Positions 10,354 to 21,154 of a DNA stretch of 64,000 nucleotides are shown here, piece after piece; position 1 is the first letter of the stretch; each line of letters starts with the position of its first letter. The stretch comes from Anniella stebbinsi (taxonomy: Eukaryota; Chordata; Lepidosauria; Squamata; Anniellidae). Location of the stretch: NCBI GenBank assembly GCA_029215795.1, contig JARDYH010000004.1:220713517-220777516 (forward strand), read 5' to 3'. The notes under the pieces are model-generated. The model searched no databases, was not told the origin of the DNA, and worked only from the letters and a program-made list of their open reading frames with translations. A program made the translations under genes and the position numbers.

Positions 10354-11089
10354 GCCATACTTTTGCCATACCCCTTCACCCTGTACTTGAAAAAAAAATG
10401 GAATCCAAGCTTTGGAAACCAGCTGCGGACATCAGCAAGTGAGACATTTGTGCTCCGCAGCTGTCTTTTTAAAAAAATACAACAAAAAAACTCCCATCAA
10501 TACTTTCTCTTTTAAAAAAAGAAACAAACGAAACTGCCTGCTAAAGTTTCACTGTAAAAACAAGCCGGATTTCGTATAAACAGGGGCAGCAATGGGAATA
10601 GCTCGGCCCTGCCAAACTAAGTGCAGAGATCAACCGTTTCATTTTCGCACACACAGGAAAGCCTTTCAGTGCAAAAGGAAAGGTCTCGGGAAAGATGCCG
10701 CTCGCCCCGGTTTTTAGAAACCACTTTGTTGCACAGCTTGCGGTGGTTTCACTGCATCATCCGCTGTTGTTGTTTTCCCTTTTGAATTTGATGGATATGA
10801 AAATACTAATCCTTAAGGGAGGTCAAAGGAGAGGCGGCAGCCTTTTTGCATTCCACAGATAAAATTGACTCAGAGACTCCAGACAGTTTTGGATACAATC
10901 TTCAACCCAGTTCACTCCTGAGCCTCAAAAGGTAAGACTGTGTGGATGCCACGATCCCCCAGTACTTCATGGGGAAACCATAGGATATGATAGCAAAGGT
11001 AGGAATCAGCTTGTTGAAATTCCTTATTTTTTCTTTTTTCTTTTAAAAAAGCAAGTTTCTGGCCAAAGAAGTTTGTGTGTGTGTGAAGG
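10354..11089. other. Intron 2 DNA, nothing recognised
   Basis: Poly-A-rich stretches near 10390-10540 and no recognised element. Confidence 0.4.
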
Positions 11090-11731
11090 CAATGCCTGCT
11101 GTAATCTCAGGTGCCAAAAAGCAAATGCTATTTTGAGCTGCATTAATAGAAGTGTAGCTTCCAAATCGTGCAAGGAGCTAGTTCCTCTCTATTCGGCGCT
11201 GGTTAGGCTTCATCTTGAGCACTACATCCAGTTCTGGGCACCGCACTTCAAGAAGGATGCAGACAAGCTGGAGGGGGTTCAGAGGAGGGCAACGAGGATG
11301 ATCAGGGGCCTGGAAACAAAGCCCTCTGAGGAGAGACTGAAAGAACTGGGCATGGTTAGCCCTGAGAAGAGAAGATTGAGGGGAGACATGATAGCGCTCT
11401 TCAAGTACTTGGAAGGTTGTCACACAGAGGAGGGCCAGGATCTCTTCTCAATCATCTCAGAGTGCAGGACACAATAATGGGCTCAAGTTACAGGAAGCCA
11501 GTTTCCAACTGGACATCAGGAAAAACATCCTGACTGTTAAGAGCAGTACGATAATGGAACCAATTGCCTAGGGAGGTGGTGGGCTCTCCCACATTAGAGG
11601 CATTCAAGAGGCAGCTGGACAGCTACCTGTCACGCATGCTTTAATGAGGATTCCTGCATTGAGCAGGGGTTGGGCTCAATGGCCTTATAGGGCCCCTTCC
11701 AGCTGAACTATTCTTTGATTCTATGATCTCC
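11090..11731 (+). mobile_element. CR1 LINE 3' end
   Basis: 5'-truncated CR1 retrotransposon, inserted on the plus strand (antisense to SEPTIN11). The frame around 11073-11477 gives ANAILSCINRSVASKSCKEL, then LVRLHLEHYIQFWAPHFKKD, VQRRATRMIRGLE and EKRRLRGDMIALFKYLEG, the conserved C-terminus of CR1 ORF2. The untranslated end closes with GGGCCCCTTCCAGCTGAACT and TTCTATGATC, a CR1-type 3' terminus. The frame is broken after 11477, so the copy is inactive. Confidence 0.92.
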
Positions 11732-11794
11732 TAAAACTGTGCCTCTGGGCGAGATCCCTAGTGCTAGGGCTGGAGGATGATGTAAAATAATTAA

Positions 11795-11922
11795 GGGCTC
11801 AGTCCTATGCATATTTAGACAGAAAAAAGTCTCACAACTCCCAGCATTCCTCAGCCAGCTGGCTGGGGAATGCTGGGAATTGTGAGACTTTTTTCTGTCT
11901 AAACATGCATAGGATTGAGCCC
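11795..11922. mobile_element. Harbinger-like hairpin MITE with TAA target duplication, copy 1
   Basis: 128-bp near-perfect palindrome: GGGCTCAGTCCTATGCATAT through ATGCATAGGATTGAGCCC, with about 64-bp arms and only about four differences, all transitions. TAA flanks both ends (11792-11794, 11923-11925). Together with the TTA flanks of the copy at 53665, this fits the TWA target site of PIF/Harbinger elements. Confidence 0.8.
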
Positions 11923-11925
11923 TAA

Positions 11926-12494
11926 GTCACTATGTCAGCTGAATCCATCCCTCTATGTCTACTGGAGCAGGGAAACCCACGTTGTATTGAGCCTTCCCCT
12001 TTCTTTGCCAATATATGAGCAATAGCATCAACCATTTGGATTGCGGGACTCAAGAACACAATGGGATTCCCCAAACAGAGCTAACAGGCATGACTGGTGG
12101 AGCGGAGGGGAGCCCAGAAGTATTAAAATAGCCTTGAAAGCATGGACCCATCCTTAACTGACACGGCAAAAGAATTGGGCAGGATACTAGGTGGAAATAA
12201 TAACTGGGTTATCCCACAGGTATAAGGGGGATGCCTGCCCAGTGTACTGGAACACTGTTGCAGGATAGTCTGGGAAATTCCAGTTTAGAATCCAGCAACT
12301 TTTTTTTCACTCAGCTGTAGTTCAGTTTTTGAAGTTTCAAATCTTAAAACCTAGAAAGAGCTTTGCTGAGTTTTCAACGCTACAAAAATATGTAAAAGGC
12401 TGAGCATGTCCTATTAGAATATTCTGGTCTTACATCTGCTAGCAGGGAAGAGGAGCGATGTTACATCACTAACCCTGCATGTTGCATCACTTAC
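11926..12494. other. Intron 2 DNA next to exon 2, nothing recognised
   Basis: Unrecognised sequence. The exon 2 donor is at the right end. Confidence 0.45.
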
Positions 12495-12609
12495 CGACGC
12501 AAAGGATGTTGAAGCAGAAACCCTGTGAGGTTGACTTGTTGACCAGCTGATCGGGGAGACTGTCAAAACCGACATGGCCTGACAGGGACAGGTTTCGCAG
12601 GTCATCATT
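12495..12609 (-). CDS. SEPTIN11: SEPTIN11 coding exon 2 (residues 10-47 plus one base)
   Basis: 115-bp exon. The acceptor CAG lies at 12612-12610 and a GTAAGT donor begins at 12494. It encodes the N-terminal segment before the GTPase fold, starting [20 protein letters not shown] and ending FNILCV plus the first base of Gly48. The motif [13 protein letters not shown] is typical of the SEPT6 group (SEPT6, 8, 10, 11, 14). The phase is 0 on entry and 1 on exit, which joins correctly to exon 3. NDD replaces the NEE I recall in mammals, a conservative change. It is isolated in the sequence, with intron 1 (45.6 kb) on one side and intron 2 (6.1 kb) on the other. Confidence 0.95.
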
Positions 12610-12612
12610 CTG

Positions 12613-13210
12613 AAATTCCAAAGAGACATGTAAGAAGGCTTTTAGAGAGCAGAGTTTCATCTTATTTACTCACAGCAACATGCACACCCATCGTGGGAAT
12701 AGAGAGGAATAGCACTACTTTTCAAATAGGTAACTTTATGTCCATTTAATGATTCAGCGGATAATTTGGGGGGAGACTGTAGCTCACATGCCGGCTATGT
12801 CTACTTAGAAAGATAAGAGAGCAGATGACGTGAAAAGTGTACAGAGGCCCTGGCACGCCCAGTCAGAATAGACAATGTTGAGATAAATGGGCAAATTAAC
12901 CTGGTTGGAAGCAGATCCTGAAGTTCCTAAATACACTGTTAAAATGTTTAAGTGATCCTCTGAATGAAGGACAGTATAAAAAATTTCTAAACCAAACAAG
13001 TTATACACACAAAGGGGGTGGGGGGTGGGAGTGAGTTCACACTGAATAGTAAGCCAGGATTCTGGAGAATCTTGGTTTATTGTAAGTACAAGTGAACAGG
13101 CTGTCTGTACGACCACGCAGCTCATTCTGAAGAATCCTCAAATGCAGCCACTGATTGGACAGACTGTTTTTTAGGAATTAAAAACCAAAGCTGCAAAGTG
13201 GACAACTGAA
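12613..13210. other. Intron 1 DNA, nothing recognised
   Basis: Sequence just upstream of exon 2 in gene orientation. No known repeat seen. Confidence 0.4.
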
Positions 13211-13398
13211 ACTGTCTTATACAGAGTCAGGCCATTCCTCTGTCTAGGCCAGTGTTGTTCTTTCTGAATGGCAACAGTTCTTCAGGATGTCAGGCACAAG
13301 CTTCTCCCAATTCTGCTAATGGAAATGGTAGCAACTGAACCCAGGACCTTGTGGACAGGAAGCGTGTGCTCTGCTCCTCAGCTACAGACTCTCCCCTT
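13211..13398 (-). mobile_element. tRNA-derived SINE, copy 1
   Basis: Read on the minus strand it starts with a tRNA-like head: TGTAGCTGAGGAGCAGAGCA (A-box region) and GGTCCTGGGTTCAGTTGC (B-box region). The body ends with the complement of ACTGTCTTATACAGAGTCAG. Same family as 39712-39890. Diverged, so old. Confidence 0.8.
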
Positions 13399-13539
13399 TA
13401 AAAGGATTGGAGCCTAAATCCAGCACCTGAGACCGTTCAGTCATGCTACCACCTGATTAAAAAGGCCCTGGCCTTTGGAATGAGGAGAAGGTGGAATTTG
13501 AGCCCAAGGCATCAAGAAGGCAACCTGATAGAACTCATG

Positions 13540-13626
13540 TCAGCCTTCCCCAACGGCCAGGCTGGCTAGGAATTATGGGAGCTGCAGCTCAAAGCATCTG
13601 GAGGGAACCAGACTGGGGAAGGTTGG
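13540..13626. mobile_element. CCTTCCCCAACCTGG foldback MITE, copy 4 (internally deleted)
   Basis: CAGCCTTCCCCAACGGCCAG at the left and GGGAACCAGACTGGGGAAGG at the right. Much of the left arm is missing. Confidence 0.65.
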
Positions 13627-13651
13627 CCTATCTTATGTTACATTATGATAA

Positions 13652-13966
13652 TAGGGTGACCATATGGAAAAGAGGACAGGGCTTCTGCATCTTTAACAGT
13701 TGTACTGAAAGGGGAATTTCAGCAGGTGTCATTGGTATGCATGCAGCACCTGGTGAAATTCCCTCTTCATCACAACAGTTAAAGCTGCAGGAGCCTTGCT
13801 TTCTTTTGTATCTGGTCTTGCTAGGCAGGGCTCCTGCAGCTTTAACTGCTGTGAGAGAATTTCACCAGGTGCTGCATGCATACAAATGACACCTACTGAA
13901 ATTCCCTTTTCTGTGCAACTGTTAAAGGTACAGAAGCCCTGTCCTCCTTTTCATATGGTCACTCTA
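13652..13966. mobile_element. GGGTGACC foldback element, dimer, ATATG-type ends
   Basis: 315 bp, starting TAGGGTGACCATATGGAAAA and ending ATATGGTCACTCTA. Two head-to-head units meet near 13806-13830, each itself a palindrome. The dimer axis is altered in this copy. Confidence 0.88.
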
Positions 13967-15690
13967 CATTATGTCAGTCTTTTACTATAAGACGTATGGA
14001 CTAGGGTGGGTGTATGTGTGTGGAATTATGGTGATTCAGGGGAAACTATTCCTAACTGACAGCAATTCACTGTTCTAGCTGCTGCAATTCATTGATCGGA
14101 GGTTTGCACTTTCTCCGGTGCAATTTGAGGCAGCTTCACAAATACATTTTGGAAGTGGGGGGCACCATAGTCAAATTGGATGGGTGGAATTCAACAGCTT
14201 CTCCTTCTCCCCAAAGTTATGTGGACATGTGTAAAGAGGACAAGCAAGGGGAAAAAATTGGACAGAAAGAACGCAGGCACAAGGGAGTAAAAATGGAGAG
14301 GGGCCCAGGGAATAAACGGTCCCCTCGCAACCAACCAACCAACATGCACAGAAGGAAAGATGACCATGTGACTGGCAGCCACTTCTGGAATTACTATCTC
14401 TACTTTGGGCTGCTATTTATAAACCAAAGCAGACTGTGCTAACAGGAGCTAATAAATTGAAATGGCACAACTGTGCCCTAAGTCATCTGCTGTCCTTCAG
14501 CAGACCCTGAAGGAGACGGGAAGGACAGAGAATTCCTCCAATTGAGAGAGAAAGAGGACTCTCTCTCAATGGCCCTGAGGGTCCCCATAGCTTAAGATTC
14601 TAGCCATAGAAGGAGAGCTGAACGCAAGAATATTTCCAGTATTAGAAAAACAATTTGCTTGACTCACACTTTCGGCTTGGATGAGATACATTTATTCTAA
14701 ACAACAGATGCCACCCTCAATCTCATTCATAGCTACTATAAATGCTGGGTTTCACATTTAGGACTCTGGTCTCAGCTCCGCTTGTTCCATTGTGACCTTT
14801 AATATAGTCCAGGAACGCCCTCTGAAGTCACCTTTGCAAATAGTTCTGCGCAAGTTGCTAGCCCACAAATCCTTTTTAAACTGTCTATATTAGTCATTCA
14901 AGATATAATGGACAGCTTGAAAATAAAGAACCATGTGTCTTCTGGATTAAAAATCTTTCCTTGCCTGGCTTGCCTGGAGGAAATTCTACCGTGCCACCAA
15001 AAAGTAGGGAAGCCAGTTTGCTATCTACGCATCAAGCCAGGACCAAGGGCTTGCAGAGGAGTGTTCTCATCAACTGTACCTTCACTGATGTTTCCCCTGT
15101 GGACATGTCTAATCCAAAGTCTGGGCATCTTCCAGAAGTGGCATAAGATTTTATTTCATTTTAATTGAAATTATCCCAACAGGCTTTTTTAAATTATTGT
15201 TGTTGGCAGTGTTTCTAACAGGATGGAATACCTATCAATTTCTGATGCAATCAAGAATTCTGGGTCCACAGCCAGGAAACTGAAGGGATTTTCCAAATCT
15301 TTTACAAACAGGAAATACAAAATGAAGTCATCTAAGAATCCACTTCTGCTCGAAATAAAGTGACAGAAAGCATTTTGAGGCTAGAATGCTTAACAGCATA
15401 TAGAAGAACAAGCCTTGCTGAGGAAGTGTCAGCATGGTTTCTTAAGAAAAAAATCTCGCCTCCCGAACATCTTTAGAAATCCTTAAGAGAGCATCACATA
15501 AATGAGCTTATGGGGTGATCCAATGATACAGCGTTCCATTTCTCAGATCGAAACCAAGGGCTCATCTACGATCTACCTATACCTTTAGCCCTTTTGAGAA
15601 GGAGAAGGGCTGATCGCGAGGTATACCACTTCCACGATAGTTGCTCATGGGACACACATGAGGGAATTTTCCCACAAGTAAAGGAGAGCC
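13967..15690. other. Intron 1 DNA, nothing recognised
   Basis: About 1.7 kb of mostly unrecognised sequence. Short open frames here show no domain or family resemblance. Confidence 0.45.
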
Positions 15691-16796
15691 ATTGCGGGAA
15701 GATATGAAACTGCTGGGAGAGATCATCCGGAGGTATGGGGCGGGGTGCTATCAGTATGCTGATGACACCCAAATATATTTCTCTATGCCTTCGATAACAG
15801 CATCATCTAAGGATAGTGTGTCTCCTCTGAATGAATGCTTGGAGGTGGTAATGGGTTGGATGAGGAAAAACAAACTGAAGCTGAATCCAGACAAGACGGA
15901 GGTGCTTGCTGTCAAAGGCCACAACCTGGGTTTGAAGGCGTGTCAACTGGTTCTGGATGGAGTCACACTCCCCTTGAAAGACTGTGTTCGCAGCTTGGGA
16001 GTGCTCCTGGATCCGACGTTCCAAATGACAGCCCAGATAGATGCGACGGCCAGGAGTGTCTACTATCAGCTTCGGCTGATTCGCCAGCTGCGCTCCTTCC
16101 TAGAGTTGGAAGACCTAAAGACGGTAGTGCACGCGCTGGTAACTTCGAGGCTCAACTTCTGCAATGCGCTGTACATAGGGCTACCTCTCTGCCCAGTCCA
16201 GAAACTTCAGCTAGTTCAAAATATGGCAGCCAGATTGGTCACCGGTACACCTAGGGCTGACCATATTACATCACTTTTAAAATCTCTTCACTGGCTGCCA
16301 ATTACTTTCCGGGCGAAGTACAAAGTGTTGGCTATTACCTTTAAAGCCCTACATGGTTTGGGTCCAGGTTACCTGCAGGATCGCCTTCTCCCATACAATC
16401 CACATGCCAGCTCAGCTCCTCTGGGAAGAACCTACTTCAGTCAGCGAAAACTAGGTTGACGGGTATTACCCAGAGAACCTTCTCTTCTGCCACTCCCAGA
16501 CTGTGGAATGGCCTGCCGGAGGAGACTCGTCAACTTAACAGTCTTTTAGAATTTAAGAAAGCTATAAAGACTAATCTCTTCCGGCAGGCATATCCAGTGG
16601 AATTTTAGAATGTTTTTAGGATGTTTTATTGGTATTTTAATAATGTGTACCATGTTTTTAATCAGTTTTATGTATTTTATCATATATTTACTGTTGTTTC
16701 CTGCCTCAATCCAAATGGAGAGGCAGGTAAGAAATACATGTATTATTATTATTATTATTAATTATTATTATTATGTGACCCTGATGGCGTTTCCGA
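15691..16796 (+). mobile_element. L2-like LINE, 5'-truncated, with (ATT)n tail
   Basis: Encodes the C-terminal part of a reverse transcriptase in plus orientation. It starts near the catalytic motif YADDTQIYFS, then NKLKLNPDKTEVL, LVTSRLNFCNALYIGLP, QLVQNMAARLVTG and LLKSLHWLPI, all typical of L2-clade LINEs. The main frame (15692-16459) stops early. The family ending (SATPRLWNGLPEETRQL) continues in another frame to 16608, so there is a frameshift near 16455. The 3' untranslated part has TTTCCTGCCTCAATCC and an (ATT)n run at 16740-16773. Inactive. Antisense to SEPTIN11. Confidence 0.9.
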
Positions 16797-19467
16797 TGCG
16801 GAACTACACAGATGGGTACAGGGCACTGAATATATAATATATATATATATATATAAAAGAGTCGGTGCTGAAACACCGCGATGCCCATGCACACTCCCAA
16901 CAGCAAGTGGGCTGTTTGCCAAGCCAGAAATTCACAAAGGAGAAGCCCACCAGCCGGGGACTTTGGGATTGTAGCGAGAGATGGGGAAAAGCCGCTATAA
17001 AACTAGCCAGCGATATTCTGGAAAAACCGGGCGGTCGTCCCGAAATCACTGCAGGAACAAGTGAACGTCATGTGGTCTGGTAGGGATGACCTCGATATTA
17101 TTTCCAGAATAAACGACTGGTGTAGATGGCCCCCAAGTCTTCTGCATAAGGGATGGATGCTGGTAGCAAAGTTAGAAGGAGGCCATCCAAAAATAGCAAC
17201 AACAACAAAAAAGAGAGAGAGGAGAGAGAGAGAGGGTTGGCAAGCAATTAGGAGAGAAAGAGCCCTGTCACACAGGGATAGAGGGGATTGTTTACTCACA
17301 ACGTTCATTTTCAAAACTGCGATGCATATTCTTATTTACATCCCCAAAGACCTCCGTACTGGGATTATACACTTGTCAAACCCCATTGCTTTCCCTGGCT
17401 CCTTCTCCAGCTTGTACTAATTTTAAAAGATGCCACATAGACAAAAGTTTACCAAGCCAGCCAGTGAGCACAATACAAAAAAACTAACAGACCAAACTCT
17501 TGCTTTGATTTAAGGGCTGCTTCCCTTCCCTCCAAAGGACTCATTCTTCCTCTACAGTCTCCTCCTGCCAAGCAAATCTTAACGTTGTAAGCTTATTCCT
17601 CTTCTTAAAACCCTCAGCTTAAAGAAAACCTGTTACAATAATTCACTCGCTGATGGTAACATTGTGAGCCAATTGTAGCTGGCGGGAAATTAATCAGGGA
17701 TCCTACAATGCATTAAGGCCACCATCTGTAACTGATAGAACTACTCCGGCTGCTACTATGCGTCTGAATTCAGAGAAAACTGTGCAGGTTTGCATTTATA
17801 GATTGATAGTACTTTGATGTACAATTAAGCTAGTTACTAGTACAAATTAAGCTTGTTACTCGAACAAAATGTGCAACAATTATTCACACCTGAAGTGCTG
17901 TCCGTAATCTTGAACAGCGAACGTGAGGCTTAATTTTGGATAATAACGCATATGCAATACGCAATATATATATATATATATATATATATAGGCATTTCTT
18001 TTGAAAAAAATTATGCATCTGCTTCTGTAAATCGGTGCCCCAAACACGCAATGCCAAACATCTAGGAGGGGAGAAATACCCACAAAAATAGACAAGTTTT
18101 GCATATCCTCAATTTCTATTTTGAATCTTGTGGCAAAGAGGAAGCAAAAGAGTAACAAATGAACTGTTCCGAAGAAATTGATGTCATGTATCGAATGTAT
18201 TCAAAGGGTGGGCTGGTGAGATCAGAAAGACTTTTTATGCTCACATACAGCAGGACCAAGGAGACCTAAGTGTATCTGGCCCACCAAAATATTTGTCACA
18301 GGCTAGATGTTTGGAGGGGGAAAGGGGGGGCAAAGCCACAGGTTTAAGCCCCTCCCCCTGAGATATCCTAAAGGGGAGGTTAACAGCCCCTTTGCCCCAC
18401 TTCATCTTTAGACCCTGCATTTTATATTTATTTATTTGTATCTTCATTTTAAGTGCACTTCAACTCAGTATGACAATCCATCTTTGCTCTCTACAACAAG
18501 AACAAATATAGATCTTCAAGGCAAACTGTTTGGTTAAAAGGTCAGTTCAAACTCCAAGCAGTAATAGCGCCGCTACTGCCAAGAAACAACATTTTAAAAA
18601 AAGGCCATTTCCCTTCCTTAAGGTTTTTCTCCAAACCGCTAACATTTCTATTTGGAGTAGAAGTGACTAATGCATATACCAGCTCTCCTGTCACAAATTG
18701 CTAACCAGCAGAAAGCTGAAGGGTTTTTTTCCCCCCCTGGTGGGGAAGGGGCAGGAAGACGCAAGATAAGAACCATGTGTGTGCATTCTTGCAAATCTTG
18801 TAAAGCTAGTAAAGGGGAGGGGGGAAGAGAGAGAGAGGGAGGGAGGGAGAGAGAGGGGGGGAGTGCGCATACAATGTGACAAACAAGTATGAAGAATTTC
18901 CAAAGGCACAATCCAATCAAAAACAGATGCTATCCCTCCTCCACATATCCAGTCCTGAACTGCCGATCTGAACGGCTGCATTTAAGCCGATAAGGCAGAG
19001 CGTAAATCAGTCATTTCCAAGACTTCCCATGGGAATGCCAAATTACTACTTCTTTCCCTATGCCTGTCGTCGCCAGTTGTGACTCCTAAGGAGCAAAAGG
19101 GGAACCAGAGGAAGCCAAGAGTGCAGACTCTTGAGTTGCATTCCTCTTGGCTTGCATGGCCGTTCACTTCCTGCTTTTCCTTCCCAGCTTTGGAATAAGA
19201 AATATTAAGCCAAGTATTTCAGGAGCAAAGGATGCTGTTACTTGCCTGTTCATTGATGTAGCTCTATCGATTTAAGTTAATGGGTCTTCAGATGCAAAGA
19301 CACAAGGAGAGTCTTAACGCTGCTTTGAACTGCATTTTAACAGAGTCACAATGTCCCCCTAAAAAAGCCTCAGAGAACTGTAATTGTGTTCATTTTTTAA
19401 AAGACCTACCCTACTTTATCAACTGAAAGCTCTGAAAGTGGCTTGCAAGTATAATGAAAATTAAAAA
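16797..19467. other. Intron 1 DNA with simple repeats
   Basis: (AT)n runs at 16832-16855 and 17963-17990, GA-rich runs at 17211-17235 and 18817-18858, and a short imperfect tandem (about 22 bp, two units) at 17821-17865. Otherwise unrecognised. Confidence 0.5.
17963..17990. repeat. (TA)n microsatellite
   Basis: About 14 TA units. Confidence 0.9.
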
Positions 19468-19698
19468 GAGAGTGAGTGTGGCATAGTGGCTAAAGTGTTG
19501 GACTGGGAGTCAGGAGATCCAGTTTCTAGTCCCCGCTCGGCCATGGAAACCCACTAGGTAACTTTGGGCCAGTCACAGACTCTCAGCCCAACCTACCTCA
19601 CAGGGTTGTTGTTGTGAGGATAAAATAGAGAGGGGGAGGATTATGTACGCTGCCTTGGATTCCTTGGAGAAAAAAGGTAGGATATAAATGAAATAATA
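19468..19698 (+). mobile_element. tRNA-derived SINE of a second family
   Basis: Head GTGGCATAGTGGCTAAAGTG (A-box-like) and GGAGATCCAGTTTCTAGTCC (B-box-like). The body includes CCTACCTCACAGGGTTGTTG and a LINE-like tail GGTAGGATATAAATGAAATA. The structure fits tRNA-derived SINEs of squamates. The exact subfamily is not assigned. Confidence 0.8.
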
Positions 19699-19715
19699 CT
19701 TTAAAGAAATAAATA

Positions 19716-19840
19716 GCCACAATAATAATAATAATAATAATTTATTTATTACCTGCCTCTCCTTCCGGATCGAGGCGGGAAACAACATCATCACAAAACA
19801 CACAAAACTGATTAAAAATACATAAAAACCAATTGTCATG
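19716..19840 (-). mobile_element. L2-like LINE 3' end
   Basis: (AAT)n followed by CCTGCCTCTCCTTCCGGATC and GAGGCGGGAAACAACATC, the complement of the 3' untranslated end of the L2-like copy at 15691-16796. Confidence 0.8.
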
Positions 19841-20059
19841 TAATTGTGTGTATGTATATGTGTATGTATATATAATACACACATACACATATATGAATGA
19901 AAACCCTAATCCTAAACACAACTAAGCAGCAAATGCACATTTTTAAAGCCTGGTTTTATCAGATTTGGTAAAGCATGAGCCTGAAGACAGGACGAGACCA
20001 AGAAATTCCATTGCCTGAAGCAAGACAGCAAATGTCACCCTACCCCTCCTCACGTCAAC

Positions 20060-20177
20060 ATGCATAGTACCCTGCTTGTGGTTCCCTGGTCGACAGCTGG
20101 TTGGCCACTGCGTGAACAGAGTGCTGGATTAGATGGACCCTTGGTCTGATCCAACAAGGCTCTTCTTATGTTCTTAC
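20060..20177 (-). repeat. ACATAAGA-type interspersed repeat fragment
   Basis: Reverse complement of the family at 61371: ACCCTGCTTGTGGTTCCCTG through GGCTCTTCTTATGTTCTTA. Confidence 0.75.
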
Positions 20178-20275
20178 CAAAGGCTGGCCTGGTAATTTTA
20201 GCACCTAAAGTAGAAAATCCCACAAATGCCCCTCACATAGAGTAGAAAAATAATAGTAATAATAAATTAAATAAC

Positions 20276-20358
20276 TAACAATTTGCTTCTTTTTCATAAC
20301 ACCCAAACTGAGCTGCCCAAGGCAGCCACCTCACTCTGCCTAATGGTAGGGCCGGCCT
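20276..20358 (-). mobile_element. GGGCCGGCCCT-ended transposon fragment
   Basis: GGCAGCCACCTCACTCTGCC then TAATGGTAGGGCCGGCC. The related end at 40912-40990 lies in the other orientation. Probably a DNA-transposon terminus. Superfamily uncertain. Confidence 0.45.
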
Positions 20359-20800
20359 TGGTGTTGGGCTTCCTCAGGAAGCGTGTTCTACAACCAGAGG
20401 GAAACCGCTGAGAGGCCTTGTCTGTTGTAGCTACTCACAATCTCTTTGGAAATTCTTAAAGGATAGGTGGAAGGCAGGGGTCAAAGGAGCTGGGAATTAT
20501 TAAGCGTCTCCAATTTGAAGAGGGCTCCTGATATCCCTAAACCCTCCCAGGCTGAAGCCAACTGTGCAGGAGGAACAGCATTCTTTTAGCTTTCTAATGA
20601 AGGTGCTTCAGAGGAGAAGGGAAGGAAGTTGGAGGAGGTTCAGGATAATTCATATCATGGACTCTCCAGTCTCCTCCCCTCCCCTTACCCTGAAACACCC
20701 CCATTTCCCCCTCTCCAAGGTAGTTTCCCACCTCAGAGAGGCAGCAGCGTGATTCTCTCCATGTCAGTGGTGAGGGGGCAGGAGAGGGAGGTCACATCTC
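20359..20800. other. Intron 1 DNA upstream of the L1, nothing recognised
   Basis: No LINE ORF1 is readable here on the plus strand. Confidence 0.4.
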
Positions 20801-21154
20801 TGGATCGAGCTGCTGGAGAAGTTGGGCATAATCGATGCCAATGATGTGGGAGAAATAGTCCAAGCGGAAGGAGCGGGTGGAGGTTCCAGTGACCAAGTAG
20901 AAGGAGCGGTTGGAGGTTCCAGTCAATGAAAAGGGATTAGGGGGGAAAGGGTTAAAAAGGAGGGGAGGATCGGACTTTGCTCTGTGGGTTGGGCCGTGTT
21001 CCCCCCCCTGAAGAGTTCTAAAATAATTGGGACCAGTGCCCAGATGACTGGTGAGGAGGGGGGTAAAAATGGGGGTATGTGTGGGGGGGGAAGGGAGGGG
21101 GGGTATGTGTATCACTGACCGAGACCAATTTAATGACGTGGTTGAAAGTAAGAA
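20800..21154 (+). mobile_element. L1 sequence upstream of ORF2 (probable)
   Basis: G-rich stretch before ORF2. It contains two 33-bp direct repeats (20868-20900 and 20901-20933, core GTTGGAGGTTCCAGT-like). It also has a short open frame, WIELLEKLGIIDANDVGEIV onward, that stops at 20927-20929 and might be the end of an ORF1. The exact 5' end of the element is unclear. ATCTCTG occurs both at about 20798 and just after the 3' tail and could be a target duplication. Confidence 0.45.

Larger units (their letters stand above)
6384..12494 (-). other. SEPTIN11: SEPTIN11 intron 2
   Basis: 6.1-kb GT/AG intron in phase 1, splitting the Gly48 codon. It contains a partial GGGTGACC foldback, a CR1 3' end and a Harbinger-like hairpin. 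Confidence 0.93.

Noticed and set aside
13211..13398. tRNA gene
   Set aside because: A and B boxes are present, but the head lacks a full cloverleaf and continues into a SINE body shared with 39712-39890.
16740..16773. Independent (ATT)n microsatellite
   Set aside because: It is the tail of the L2-like LINE, repeated in the other copies, not a separate feature.
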